A DNA stretch of 64,000 nucleotides from an uncultured Bacteroidales bacterium (GTDB taxonomy: Bacteria > Bacteroidota > Bacteroidia > Bacteroidales > F082): contig CAJOCJ010000004.1 of assembly GCA_905236635.1 (NCBI GenBank), forward strand, positions 62,001 to 126,000, in the 5' to 3' direction. Position 1 is the stretch's first letter. The number at the start of each line of letters is the position of its first letter. Positions 1 through 7,004 of the stretch are shown piece by piece. The position numbers were made by a program, and so were the translations under genes. The notes beneath the pieces were generated by a model. That model did no database searches and was not told the DNA's origin. It saw only the letters and a program-made list of their open reading frames with translations.

Positions 1-1261
1 CATAATAGGTTGATGTTCTTCTATATTCCAATACATAAAACTGATTGGGATCAGATGATGCTATTTTGTATGCAATATTGGTTGGTGTTGCTGAATTGAT
101 AGGATTCAGTGAATATATGCCAGGTGAGGTTATTTCAGGGATCTCGTCAAGCCAATGGCCGTATTTCATCTTCATATATGCACCGCAATGTTGTGGAGGC
201 GTTGATGTTGTTTCCATCAAATCCCAACATCCAACGGGCGAGGGGCCTGTGTAGGAATAATGGTAAAGGTCAGGTGCACTTAACGAATGGTTCATCTCGT
301 GGCACATAACCGAGGTGTTGAAATAATCAGTTGCGTCAGCTAATTGGAAATTGAATGTCCAGACACGTTTCCCGTTGATATAAACGGATCTGTCATAGAG
401 TGACCATTTGTGAGGCCACAGCAAATCATTCCAGTTGCCAACATTGCCTTTCACAATAAAACATACATTGTCAACATAACCATCGCTGTCATAGTCTATA
501 TCCAAACTCGTAGGGATAGGGTAGTTGGCATTGACATAATTAACTGCCCGCTGTAGGAGGGAGAATTCGCGATCTCTTCTCTGGCTGTCTCCACTATATC
601 CGTTAGGATTTGTACTTGCGTTATATGGTTCGAAGTAGTTCTTCGGATAGGTGTCTTGATATGATATGATAGTCTCACCATTGTGTCCTGGGTAGAAATA
701 AGTGGGGATTTCAATGTTGTTATATGATGCCTCTCTGAAATATGCTCTCAGTGAAGATGAATTTCCCGAAACATCATTGAACATATTGTCGATGGATGAA
801 TAGCTGTTGGTGAACTGTCCGTCGTCAGAAAAACGGATGAATATCGCAATGTTGTTTAGCGTGCCGTGGTTGGCGTCCTTGCCGGAACTCTTTGGACCAC
901 CAGCCTCAACAGGCACCTCCCAAGCTTTCCTTCTGGCCATCCATTCTTCCGGAGAAATCAGAGCATAAGGCTGTAATCCCTTGCTCGCCGGGTCTTGTCT
1001 GCCCGCTACTATCTCTGTAGCCACCAATTTGCCGTCGCGTTTCTCGGCATAAACATAATAACCCGTCTCAGGATGCTGAATTATTGTATATCCATTTGCA
1101 TCATGCAGGTAATTGAAAAACTCGTCACCTGATGCAAAACATTCCAAAACGGTGCCGTCTGGCTGAGTTACTTTCGTCGGAATGTCTTTTAAATATGCCG
1201 CTTGTGCACTCATCAGGCATATTGTTGTTATCAGAAGTATAAACAATCTTTTCAAAGTCAT
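1..1261 (-). CDS. Secreted M6-type metalloprotease (C-terminus cut by window edge)
   Basis: This leftward frame opens at the ATG ending at 1261 and runs open to base 1, so about 420 N-terminal residues are present and the C-terminus is missing. It begins with a signal peptide (MTLKRLFILLITTICLMSAQA). The body resembles the M6-like (immune inhibitor A type) metalloprotease domain. The zinc site reads HEMNH at residues 321-325, followed by SLSAPD with Asp331 as the likely third ligand, matching the family pattern HExxHxxGxxD-like in spacing. Upstream residues fit the family's propeptide region, with a sentence-like stretch about residues 120-200. In Bacteroidales such proteins often carry a T9SS C-terminal domain, which cannot be seen here. 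It has its own -7 box at 1319-1326, and its leader contains a 9-bp repeat array. Identity as a zinc protease is fairly sure; substrate is unknown. Confidence 0.85.
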   Translation of the reverse strand, partial: MTLKRLFILLITTICLMSAQAAYLKDIPTKVTQPDGTVLECFASGDEFFNYLHDANGYTIIQHPETGYYVYAEKRDGKLVATEIVAGRQDPASKGLQPYALISPEEWMARRKAWEVPVEAGGPKSSGKDANHGTLNNIAIFIRFSDDGQFTNSYSSIDNMFNDVSGNSSSLRAYFREASYNNIEIPTYFYPGHNGETIISYQDTYPKNYFEPYNASTNPNGYSGDSQRRDREFSLLQRAVNYVNANYPIPTSLDIDYDSDGYVDNVCFIVKGNVGNWNDLLWPHKWSLYDRSVYINGKRVWTFNFQLADATDYFNTSVMCHEMNHSLSAPDLYHYSYTGPSPVGCWDLMETTSTPPQHCGAYMKMKYGHWLDEIPEITSPGIYSLNPINSATPTNIAYKIASSDPNQFYVLEYRRTSTYY

Positions 1262-1286
1262 TAAATTATATATTATATACTTATTT

Positions 1287-1320
1287 TCCTAAAAATCCCA
1301 TCAATCCTAATAATCCTACA
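1287..1320 (-). repeat. 9-bp phased repeat array (cluster a)
   Basis: About four units of the degenerate 9-mer ATT-NNT-RGG (written on the minus strand; AATCCYANN on the plus strand). The array lies in the 5' leader of the M6-type protease gene, between its -7 box and its start codon. Confidence 0.85.
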
Positions 1321-1326
1321 AAATTA
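1319..1326 (-). promoter_or_regulatory. Bacteroidota -7 box for the M6-type protease
   Basis: TAATTTTG on the minus strand, 58 bases upstream of the ATG. It matches the TAnnTTTG consensus of the Bacteroidota housekeeping sigma factor. The 9-bp repeat begins immediately downstream. Confidence 0.55.
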
Positions 1327-1364
1327 TAAAAAATAATTCATTCCTCCAACCAAATTAATAAAAA

Positions 1365-1404
1365 ATTGTTGATAACTCGCTAAAATCTCAAAGTTATCAA
1401 CAAT
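1365..1404 (-). terminator. AT-rich 13-bp perfect stem-loop
   Basis: Bases 1365-1377 (ATTGTTGATAACT) are the exact reverse complement of 1392-1404, with a 14-base loop. It lies between the TIGR02757 gene stop (1447, leftward) and the next leftward promoter, so a terminator or transcript-end structure for that gene is the simplest reading. It has low GC and no clean T-run, so it could instead be a protein-binding site. Confidence 0.45.
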
Positions 1405-1413
1405 TATCACTTC

Positions 1414-1446
1414 CAACCAATCCTAAAAATCCTACTAATCCTATCT
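1414..1446 (-). repeat. 9-bp phased repeat array (cluster b)
   Basis: Three to four units of the ATT-NNT-RGG 9-mer (minus strand) lie immediately after the stop codon of the TIGR02757 gene, abutting the stop at 1447. Confidence 0.85.
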
Positions 1447-2229
1447 CTAGTCCATCACTTCAACTCCAAAAAGTGCAAAATCATATTTCACGGGGTCGTC
1501 TTCATCAAACTCTCGAAGCTTACTCGTCAGCAGTTCTACTGTATGCCTGTCGTTGCTCTTGCGTTCGATGAGTCCCAAATCTCTCGAAACTCTTGCTACG
1601 TGTACGTCTAAAGGTATCATCAAGTCCTTTGGTTTCAGGCGTTTCCATACGCCGAGGTCCACAATGCCGTCGTCTCTCACCAACCATCTCAGTGCCATGT
1701 GAAGTCTTTTGCACGCACTTCCTTTCATCGGTGCCTCACAGCTTGGATTGGAGATGTGTTTGCTTGTACATCCGTTCGCCTCTGCCATAATATCTCTAAA
1801 ATTCTGAATTCCCCTCCAAACATCATGGTTTCCGTCTTTTACAAAAATGTCTTCCAAACTATTGTTCCTACTAATCCCATCAATCCCACCAATCCTATAA
1901 ATCCTATTTAATCCTCTACAATAATACTTCAGATCCCTGCCGAAGAACGTTCTGTGCACACACTTTGTGTCGTCCAGTTTTTCGTATCCGCCCGACATGA
2001 CATAGTCGTATGGCGATTTCCCCATCATATCAAGCATTTTGTTTGCCGAATTCAATATCATTTTTCTATTGCCCCAGGCTATTGTGGCTACCAAAAACGA
2101 CACGATCTCGATATCTCTCAAATCGCAATATCTATGAGGAAACTGCACGGGGTCGTCCTTGATAAACGCCTCCGTGTTATTTTTTTCGACTAGCTCGTCC
2201 AAATATTGTTTTGTATTAATCCTACTCAT
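1447..2229 (-). CDS. TIGR02757 (DUF2400) family protein
   Basis: A conserved Bacteroidota protein of unknown biochemical role; residues such as FPHRYCDLRDIEIVSF and the C-terminal RLKPKDLMIPLDVHVARVSR stretch identify the TIGR02757 family, which has a distant helix-hairpin-helix glycosylase look. I choose the ATG at 2229 (MSRINTKQYLDEL). The longer frame to 2259 would start inside a terminator hairpin and is made only of repeat-derived residues. The protein has 260 residues. Between the family segments GLNRIYR and NSLEDIFV there is an inserted IGGIDGISR peptide, which is exactly the translation of the 9-bp repeat (1866-1915). The start itself (MSRIN) also overlaps a repeat array. No own promoter is obvious. 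Confidence 0.8.
   Translation of the reverse strand: MSRINTKQYLDELVEKNNTEAFIKDDPVQFPHRYCDLRDIEIVSFLVATIAWGNRKMILNSANKMLDMMGKSPYDYVMSGGYEKLDDTKCVHRTFFGRDLKYYCRGLNRIYRIGGIDGISRNNSLEDIFVKDGNHDVWRGIQNFRDIMAEANGCTSKHISNPSCEAPMKGSACKRLHMALRWLVRDDGIVDLGVWKRLKPKDLMIPLDVHVARVSRDLGLIERKSNDRHTVELLTSKLREFDEDDPVKYDFALFGVEVMD
1866..1915 (-). repeat. 9-bp phased repeat array inside a coding sequence (cluster c)
   Basis: Five or so units of the ATT-NNT-RGG 9-mer lie inside the TIGR02757 gene. Because 9 is a multiple of 3, the frame is preserved, and the units are translated as Ile-X-Gly/Arg triplets (IGGIDGISR). Confidence 0.9.
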
Positions 2230-2252
2230 CTTAAAAATCCTACCAATCCTAA
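2215..2252 (-). repeat. 9-bp phased repeat array at a gene start (cluster d)
   Basis: About four ATT-NNT-RGG units (minus strand) span the start of the TIGR02757 gene: the leader plus the first codons (MSRIN). Confidence 0.85.
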
Positions 2253-2285
2253 AAAACATAGAGACGCCATGTTATGACGTCTCTA
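2249..2285 (-). terminator. Palindromic TAGAGACG hairpin with T-run
   Basis: Minus-strand stem from 2278-2285 and 2259-2266 (TAGAGACG paired with CGTCTCTA), followed on the minus strand by TATGTTTTTT. It sits after the stop of the T9SS protein gene and is a good intrinsic terminator. It is also the reason for placing the next gene's start at 2229. Confidence 0.7.
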
Positions 2286-2288
2286 CGT

Positions 2289-2316
2289 TCAATTGTCAAT
2301 TATCAATTGTCAATTA
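2289..2316. repeat. Short tandem repeat CAATTGTCAATTAT type
   Basis: Tandem copies of a roughly 10-base unit (TCAATTGTCAATTATCAATT) end exactly at the stop codon of the T9SS gene. Related arrays occur at 5321-5350 and 23262-23294, also at gene 3' ends. Confidence 0.8.
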
Positions 2317-4251
2317 CTTAACAACAACCTTCTGTGTCTGGTTGCCAGCATTCACGAAGTAAACACCTGGCTCGAGGCTGACGTTGAGTTCGTTAACATT
2401 GTCGTAGGTCTTGACAACCTGACCAACTGTGTTGTAGATAACGACGTCGCTTGTGTTGGTGAGTCTTACGTTGAATGAACCCTGTGCTGGGTTAGGATAA
2501 ACGCTGATCATCTGAGCGATTGTTGCTGTGTGCTCTTCTTCACTATACAGGTCATCTAAGTAAACCTTAGCTGCATAGTAGAAGTTGTTGTCGCCAACAG
2601 CATCCTGGTTGTTGTCGCTTGACATCACGTATGCACCAGCTTCCAAGTCCATTTCGAATACGACCATGAAGTAGTCACCACCTGCATCGCTGTAGAGATA
2701 AGGAACAATGACAGGGTATGCCATCTCATCGTATGAATACTCGAAATCTGTGATGAGGGCTCTTGAGCCTTCCCATGTTGTACCGCCGTCGTATGAAACG
2801 TTAGCGAAGAGTCTCAGATAGTGCAATGCCTGGTCTGATGAATAACCAACGTTCTCTTCGTCACCGGCAATCATTGACCATGTTGCGCAGATTGTGTTAG
2901 ATGTCTGGTCGTATAACATTGATGCGAAAGCAGCAGGACCGCAGTTGTATGAACCGTGATCACCTCTTGTGCTTAAGTCAATCCAATAACCTTCCTGTGC
3001 ATCACGTGGAAGCACCTGGCCGTCTTCGTCAACGATTTCGAACTCGCCAATGTATTCCGGAAGTGGCTCATGTAATGCATCTGACCAGAACCATTCTGAA
3101 TAGTAAAGGTCTCTGAAGATGTAAGCTGAGTCCATGATGAATGGCTGACCGACTTCACCGATACCGCCGATACACAGTTCGTTCTTTGGAAGAACCTCGC
3201 TCCAGTAGCCGATGCCACCGTAAGCAGGATAGTATGAACCTGAACCTGGATCGCCAGTTGAACCATTCCATTCATATACCAAGTGGATGTTGCCATCGCC
3301 ATCATATTCGGCGCATGTCCAACGTGGATAGAGGAACACTGAGTCGCAACCATCGATGTTAGGATGCTGATAGTACACCTTTTCTGTCCAGTTCTGGCCA
3401 TTGTCTTCTGAAATGACGACTTTACCATCTGACCATGCTGTATTCACCACGAAAGCTACAGTATTAGGTGTTTCTGGATTGTAACGCATGAAATAGATTG
3501 AGTTTGAACCCAAATCATGTGTGTGGTTTGTGTCGAGAGGCTCGAGAACAACGTTTGAAGCTGTCCATTCGCCACCTTCATAACGGAAGTAGAGCTGTGG
3601 CTCGTTGCAGTAATCTGGCTGGCCTTCTGTGCCGAATGAACCACCAAAATAGCAAGCAATGACATGGATGATGTCGAGGTTCTCGCCTGAACACTGTACT
3701 GCAGGGTGTGTTGGCTCGTATGTGTTGTCAACATAACCGAGTTTAACCCATTCACCACCGTTACGGAAGTCTTCATTTACCCAAATACCTAATTTGTTTG
3801 CTGTGTGGGCTGCGATGACAAGACCGTTTTCTTTGTAACGGGCGATTGAACCGAAACCTGTTTTCTCATCTTCAATACGGGCTTCTGTGAACTGCCATTC
3901 ACCAACTGCTGGATCATAAACTGCGAGACCAGTACCACGATCTGAGAAAGATTGGTTTGTTGCCTGTGTGAATGCCACTACTGCATAACCGTCAGGCCAT
4001 ACTGCTGTGAAGTTTCTTGGACCTGAGTTTGACTGCCAGTCATAGAATGTCTGGCTTCCTTCGGTGATGTCAGGAGTCACCATAATGCTTCTTGTTGAAG
4101 GAGCATAATTCTCATTAAAGCGTTCAAAACCTTTGAAGCTCATTGTCTGAGCAGGTTCTGCTTTCACTGATTTGCGTGAAAGACCCTTTACCTGAGCGAA
4201 ACTTGTAATAGCCACTGCCATTACGAGAACTAAAGTAAATACTTTTTTCAT
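2314..4251 (-). CDS. Secreted Asp-box protein with T9SS type A sorting domain
   Basis: This 645-residue exported protein starts with a signal peptide (MKKVFTLVLVMAVAITSFAQ). The last ~70 residues (ISVYPNPAQGSFNVRL ... GVYFVNAGNQTQKVVVK) are a typical type IX secretion (Por) C-terminal sorting domain, so it is expected to cross the outer membrane and be surface-attached or released. Two Asp-box signatures (SxDxGxxW) are visible, SEDNGQNW in the middle and SYDGGTTW near residue 500, which suggests a BNR/sialidase-like beta-propeller body. No complete sialidase catalytic set (FRIP motif) was recognised, so no enzymatic function is claimed. It has its own -7 box at 4307-4314 and a terminator at 2249-2285. 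Confidence 0.85.
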   Translation of the reverse strand: MKKVFTLVLVMAVAITSFAQVKGLSRKSVKAEPAQTMSFKGFERFNENYAPSTRSIMVTPDITEGSQTFYDWQSNSGPRNFTAVWPDGYAVVAFTQATNQSFSDRGTGLAVYDPAVGEWQFTEARIEDEKTGFGSIARYKENGLVIAAHTANKLGIWVNEDFRNGGEWVKLGYVDNTYEPTHPAVQCSGENLDIIHVIACYFGGSFGTEGQPDYCNEPQLYFRYEGGEWTASNVVLEPLDTNHTHDLGSNSIYFMRYNPETPNTVAFVVNTAWSDGKVVISEDNGQNWTEKVYYQHPNIDGCDSVFLYPRWTCAEYDGDGNIHLVYEWNGSTGDPGSGSYYPAYGGIGYWSEVLPKNELCIGGIGEVGQPFIMDSAYIFRDLYYSEWFWSDALHEPLPEYIGEFEIVDEDGQVLPRDAQEGYWIDLSTRGDHGSYNCGPAAFASMLYDQTSNTICATWSMIAGDEENVGYSSDQALHYLRLFANVSYDGGTTWEGSRALITDFEYSYDEMAYPVIVPYLYSDAGGDYFMVVFEMDLEAGAYVMSSDNNQDAVGDNNFYYAAKVYLDDLYSEEEHTATIAQMISVYPNPAQGSFNVRLTNTSDVVIYNTVGQVVKTYDNVNELNVSLEPGVYFVNAGNQTQKVVVK

Positions 4252-4306
4252 ACGTTTAAATTTAGTTATTAAAATAATTAAGTTGTATTCTACATATAAT
4301 ACGTGA

Positions 4307-4314
4307 CAAAATTA
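4307..4314 (-). promoter_or_regulatory. -7 box for the T9SS protein gene
   Basis: TAATTTTG followed by TCAC on the minus strand, 56 bases upstream of the ATG. The same TAATTTTGTCAC string occurs at the dnaB and hybrid histidine kinase promoters. Confidence 0.55.
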
Positions 4315-4397
4315 CACATTTTTTTTAAACGAAGAGCAAAAAAAATCAAAAATCGAAAAATATTTTTAAAAAATTTCCCAACACCTATTATTAATAT

Positions 4398-4435
4398 TAA
4401 TCCTAAAAATCCCACTAATCCTATAAATCCTAAAA
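4398..4435 (-). repeat. 9-bp phased repeat array (cluster e)
   Basis: Four units of the 9-mer lie in the 248-base divergent intergenic region between the T9SS protein gene and kdsA, in the same orientation as the other clusters. Confidence 0.85.
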
Positions 4436-4475
4436 TTCTTTAACCAATAAACAATAACCAATAAACTTTTTTTTT

Positions 4476-4484
4476 TATCTTTGC
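4476..4484 (+). promoter_or_regulatory. -7 box for kdsA
   Basis: TATCTTTGC, 15 bases before the ATG at 4500. It implies a very short 5' leader. Confidence 0.65.
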
Positions 4485-4499
4485 AAAAAAATTACATCA

Positions 4500-5315
4500 A
4501 TGATAACTCTTAGCAACTATCCGTTCATGAAAGATCTGAAGAAAAACCGTTTTTTCCTCCTTGCCGGCCCATGTGTCATAGAGGATGAGGAATCGCCGTT
4601 TCAGATAGCCGAGCATCTTGTCAAAATCACGAAAAGCCTGGATATTCCTTTTGTTTTCAAGGGCTCATACCGTAAGGCTAACCGCTCGCGTCTCGATTCA
4701 TTTCAAGGGATAGGCGATGAGAAGGCACTTAATGTGCTGAAAAATATTGCCAAGCAGTTCAACGTTCCTGTCGTTACCGATATCCACTCCTGTGAAGAGG
4801 CGGCGATGGCAGCCGAATACGTTGACATACTTCAGATTCCGGCATTTCTGTGCCGCCAGACTGATTTATTGGTAGCTGCTGCAAAAACGGGCAAGATTGT
4901 TAATATAAAGAAGGGACAGTTCCTCTCTGGCGAATCGATGCGCTTTGCTGTTGAGAAGGTGCAACAGTCTGGCAATCAGCGTGTTATGCTGACGGATAGA
5001 GGCAACTTCTTCGGCTATCAAGACCTCGTTGTCGATTATCGTAATATCTACGATATGCAGAAAAACAACGTACCTGTCATCATGGATGTAACTCATTCGC
5101 TGCAGCAGCCTAATCAGACTGCCGGTGTCACTGGTGGCAAGCCCGAACTGATAGAGCTTATCGCCAAGGCTGCCATCGCCGTGGGCGCCGACGGTCTCTT
5201 CATGGAGACGCATCCCAATCCGGCAAAGGCCAAATCCGACGGCGCCAACATGCTCCGTCTTGACTTGATGCAAGATCTTCTTGAAAAACTCGTAAGAATT
5301 AAGGAAGCCCTATAA
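4500..5315 (+). CDS. kdsA: 3-deoxy-8-phosphooctulonate synthase (Kdo-8-P synthase)
   Basis: Condenses phosphoenolpyruvate with arabinose 5-phosphate to give Kdo 8-phosphate, the committed step to the Kdo of lipopolysaccharide (cytoplasm). The 271-residue length is standard. Family motifs are plain: LLAGPCVIE near residue 20, FKGSYRKANRSR near 53, the QIPAFLCRQTDLL strand, and MDVTHSLQQPNQTAG. The Cys in AGPC is the residue found in metal-dependent class II enzymes; metal-independent enzymes such as E. coli KdsA have Asn there. The start at 4500 is preferred because Bacteroides homologues have a similar ~20-residue lead before the AGPC strand. It has its own promoter and is followed by a convergent aat. 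Confidence 0.95.
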   Translation: MITLSNYPFMKDLKKNRFFLLAGPCVIEDEESPFQIAEHLVKITKSLDIPFVFKGSYRKANRSRLDSFQGIGDEKALNVLKNIAKQFNVPVVTDIHSCEEAAMAAEYVDILQIPAFLCRQTDLLVAAAKTGKIVNIKKGQFLSGESMRFAVEKVQQSGNQRVMLTDRGNFFGYQDLVVDYRNIYDMQKNNVPVIMDVTHSLQQPNQTAGVTGGKPELIELIAKAAIAVGADGLFMETHPNPAKAKSDGANMLRLDLMQDLLEKLVRIKEAL

Positions 5316-5320
5316 AAATT

Positions 5321-5350
5321 CTCAATTGTCAATTCTCAATTGTCAATTTC
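5321..5350. repeat. Short tandem repeat CAATTGTCAATTCT type
   Basis: A second array of the CAATTGTCAATT unit, filling the gap between the convergent kdsA and aat stops. It encodes the last residues of aat (LTIEN) together with its stop codon. Confidence 0.8.
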
Positions 5351-6078
5351 CTAAGCTCCGCTGAACCGTCACCCCAGTTGCCGACGAGGCTCTCTTCGTT
5401 GACTAATGGTTTTAACAGTTTCAAGAACTCTTTCCTTGGGATCGGAGCGGCTCCCATACGTCTCATATGTGCCGTTTCCTGCTGAGCGTCAATGAGTTCA
5501 AACCCGTTTCTTGTTAAGAATTGGCACAGATTATACAACGCCACCTTCGAGGCGTCGGTCTTGGTGTGGAACATAGACTCGGCGCAAAACACCTTGCCGA
5601 TGGCGACGCCGTAGAGTCCTCCCACCAGTTCGTTGTCCTGATAGACCTCCACTGAATGCGCAAAACCAAGGTCATGCAACTCGCAATATGCCGCTATCAT
5701 GTCTTCGCTGATCCATGGGCTGGGCTCGTCGGTGTCGTCTTCCTCTTCGGCCTGGTCATCGGTGCGCGGCACAGTGGCACAAGCACGGATGACACCTTCG
5801 AAATCGGCATCAAATGAACAGGAATATCTATTCGACTCAATGGTCTTCCACAACGATTTGGTGACTTTCAAATCTGCCGGCTTCAGAACCATGCGTGGGT
5901 CGAGCGCCCACCATAATATCGGCTCACCTTCTTGATACCATGGGAAAATGCCTGACGAATAGGCGACGAGCAACCTCTCTGGCGACAAATCACCGCCAAT
6001 TGCAAGTAAGCCGTCTTTTGTCGACTGGCCCACTGGCGGGAAATCCAATACCTCGTCCTTTAACATGTATATCGGCAT
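5329..6078 (-). CDS. aat: Leucyl/phenylalanyl-tRNA-protein transferase
   Basis: Transfers Leu or Phe from aminoacyl-tRNA to proteins with N-terminal Arg or Lys, marking them for ClpS/ClpAP in the bacterial N-degron pathway. Family signatures are FPWYQEGEPILWWALDPR near residue 40 and GFAHSVEVYQDNELVGGLYG, followed by FCAESMFHT. I take the start at 6078 (MPIYMLKDEVLDFPP, 249 residues). The alternative ATG at 6111 overlaps the -7 box (6111-6118) and would add 11 non-family residues. The C-terminal LTIEN is contributed by a dispersed tandem repeat, so the tail is probably unimportant. An insert rich in Asp/Glu (QAEEEDDTDEP) occurs about residue 105. Confidence 0.93.
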   Translation of the reverse strand: MPIYMLKDEVLDFPPVGQSTKDGLLAIGGDLSPERLLVAYSSGIFPWYQEGEPILWWALDPRMVLKPADLKVTKSLWKTIESNRYSCSFDADFEGVIRACATVPRTDDQAEEEDDTDEPSPWISEDMIAAYCELHDLGFAHSVEVYQDNELVGGLYGVAIGKVFCAESMFHTKTDASKVALYNLCQFLTRNGFELIDAQQETAHMRRMGAAPIPRKEFLKLLKPLVNEESLVGNWGDGSAELRKLTIEN

Positions 6079-6110
6079 AGTTTTACGATTTTTGAGGTTA
6101 AATTTCACCA

Positions 6111-6118
6111 CAAAGGTA
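6111..6118 (-). promoter_or_regulatory. -7 box for aat
   Basis: TACCTTTG on the minus strand, 32 bases upstream of the ATG at 6078. A TTG lies at a suitable -33 distance (within TTGAAAAAT). Confidence 0.6.
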
Positions 6119-6160
6119 AAAATTATTTTTCAAATATGCAAGTTTTTTGTGCAATTTTTT

Positions 6161-6169
6161 TAATTTTGC
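6161..6169 (+). promoter_or_regulatory. -7 box for truA
   Basis: TAATTTTGC, 16 bases before the ATG at 6186. It rules out the upstream ATG at 6147 as the start. Confidence 0.6.
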
Positions 6170-6185
6170 AGTGCGAATTTTCGAA

Positions 6186-6914
6186 ATGATTAGGTATTTC
6201 TTACATCTGGCGTACAACGGAAAAGCTTATCACGGTTGGCAAATCCAACCGGGCGATATCACCGTGCAGGAGACCCTCGAGAAATGTATCAGTCTGAAGC
6301 TGAAGCAGCAGGTCTCCGTCACTGGATGCGGCCGCACGGACACTGGTGTCAACGCTCGTAACTTCTATGCTCATTTCGAGTCGGAGCCTATCGAAGACTT
6401 GCAACAGTTTGTGTATCAATTGAATATCTTTCTGCCGGATGATATCGTAGTCTATCGCTGCTGGCAAGTCGACCCATACCTGCACGCACGTTTCGATGCC
6501 AAGTCGCGTACCTATCATTACTACATTACGCGCACCAAGAACCCATTCCACACCGACGACACCTTATATATATATGGTCCGCTCGATGTTGATAAGATGA
6601 ATGAGGCAGCAAAGCTTCTTTTTGAATATCAAGACTTTACAAGCTTCTCAAAGCTTCATACCCAAGTCAAGACAAACAACTGCAAAATAATGGAGGCATA
6701 TTGGTTCGAACAAAATGATTTGCTCGTTTTCCATATCAAAGCCGACAGATTCTTGAGAAATATGGTACGAGCCCTCGTTGGGACGCTGTTAGAAGTGGGG
6801 AAGGGGAAGATGACTCTCGAAGGGTTCCGTGCCGTCATCGAACAGAAAGACCGTTGCTCGGCAGGCACCTCCATGCCCGCCCATGCCTTGTTTCTGGAGG
6901 ATGTAACGTATTAA
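6186..6914 (+). CDS. truA: tRNA pseudouridine(38-40) synthase TruA
   Basis: Isomerises uridines 38-40 in the anticodon arm of many tRNAs. The protein has 242 residues from the ATG at 6186 (MIRYFLHLAYNGKAYHGWQ). The catalytic aspartate lies in GCGRTDTGVNA near residue 50. The RTYHYYI and FTSFSK segments and the C-terminal RFLRNMVRALVGTLLEVGKGK block are typical of TruA. The longer frame from 6147 runs over the promoter and is rejected. It is divergent from aat and convergent with the GH97 gene, separated from the latter by a long imperfect hairpin. Confidence 0.95.
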   Translation: MIRYFLHLAYNGKAYHGWQIQPGDITVQETLEKCISLKLKQQVSVTGCGRTDTGVNARNFYAHFESEPIEDLQQFVYQLNIFLPDDIVVYRCWQVDPYLHARFDAKSRTYHYYITRTKNPFHTDDTLYIYGPLDVDKMNEAAKLLFEYQDFTSFSKLHTQVKTNNCKIMEAYWFEQNDLLVFHIKADRFLRNMVRALVGTLLEVGKGKMTLEGFRAVIEQKDRCSAGTSMPAHALFLEDVTY

Positions 6915-6920
6915 TTATCA

Positions 6921-6985
6921 AGACCATACGGAAAATCAGCTATGTAAGCGCTTGCGCTTGCCAGGAGTTGATTATTGTATGGTCT
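6921..6985. terminator. 65-base multi-segment hairpin between convergent genes
   Basis: Three nested arms can be paired. The outer arm is AGACCATAC (6921-6929) with GTATGGTCT (6977-6985). The middle arm is 6934-6941 with 6966-6973, with one G-U pair. The tip is AAGCG-CTTG-CGCTT (6946-6959). It sits between the ends of truA and the GH97 gene, so a bidirectional terminator is the default reading, although no T-run directly follows either side. Confidence 0.6.
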
Positions 6986-7004
6986 GGAATATCATCTCAA
7001 ATAA

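Noticed and set aside
1365-1404. Possible DnaA box cluster or replication origin
   Set aside because: TTATCAACA differs from TTATNCACA by one base and only one inverted pair is present; dnaB presence does not mark an origin. Read as a stem-loop instead.
2973-3428. 151-residue leftward frame overlapping the T9SS protein in another frame
   Set aside because: Same-strand shadow of a clear 645-residue protein; no own start signals.
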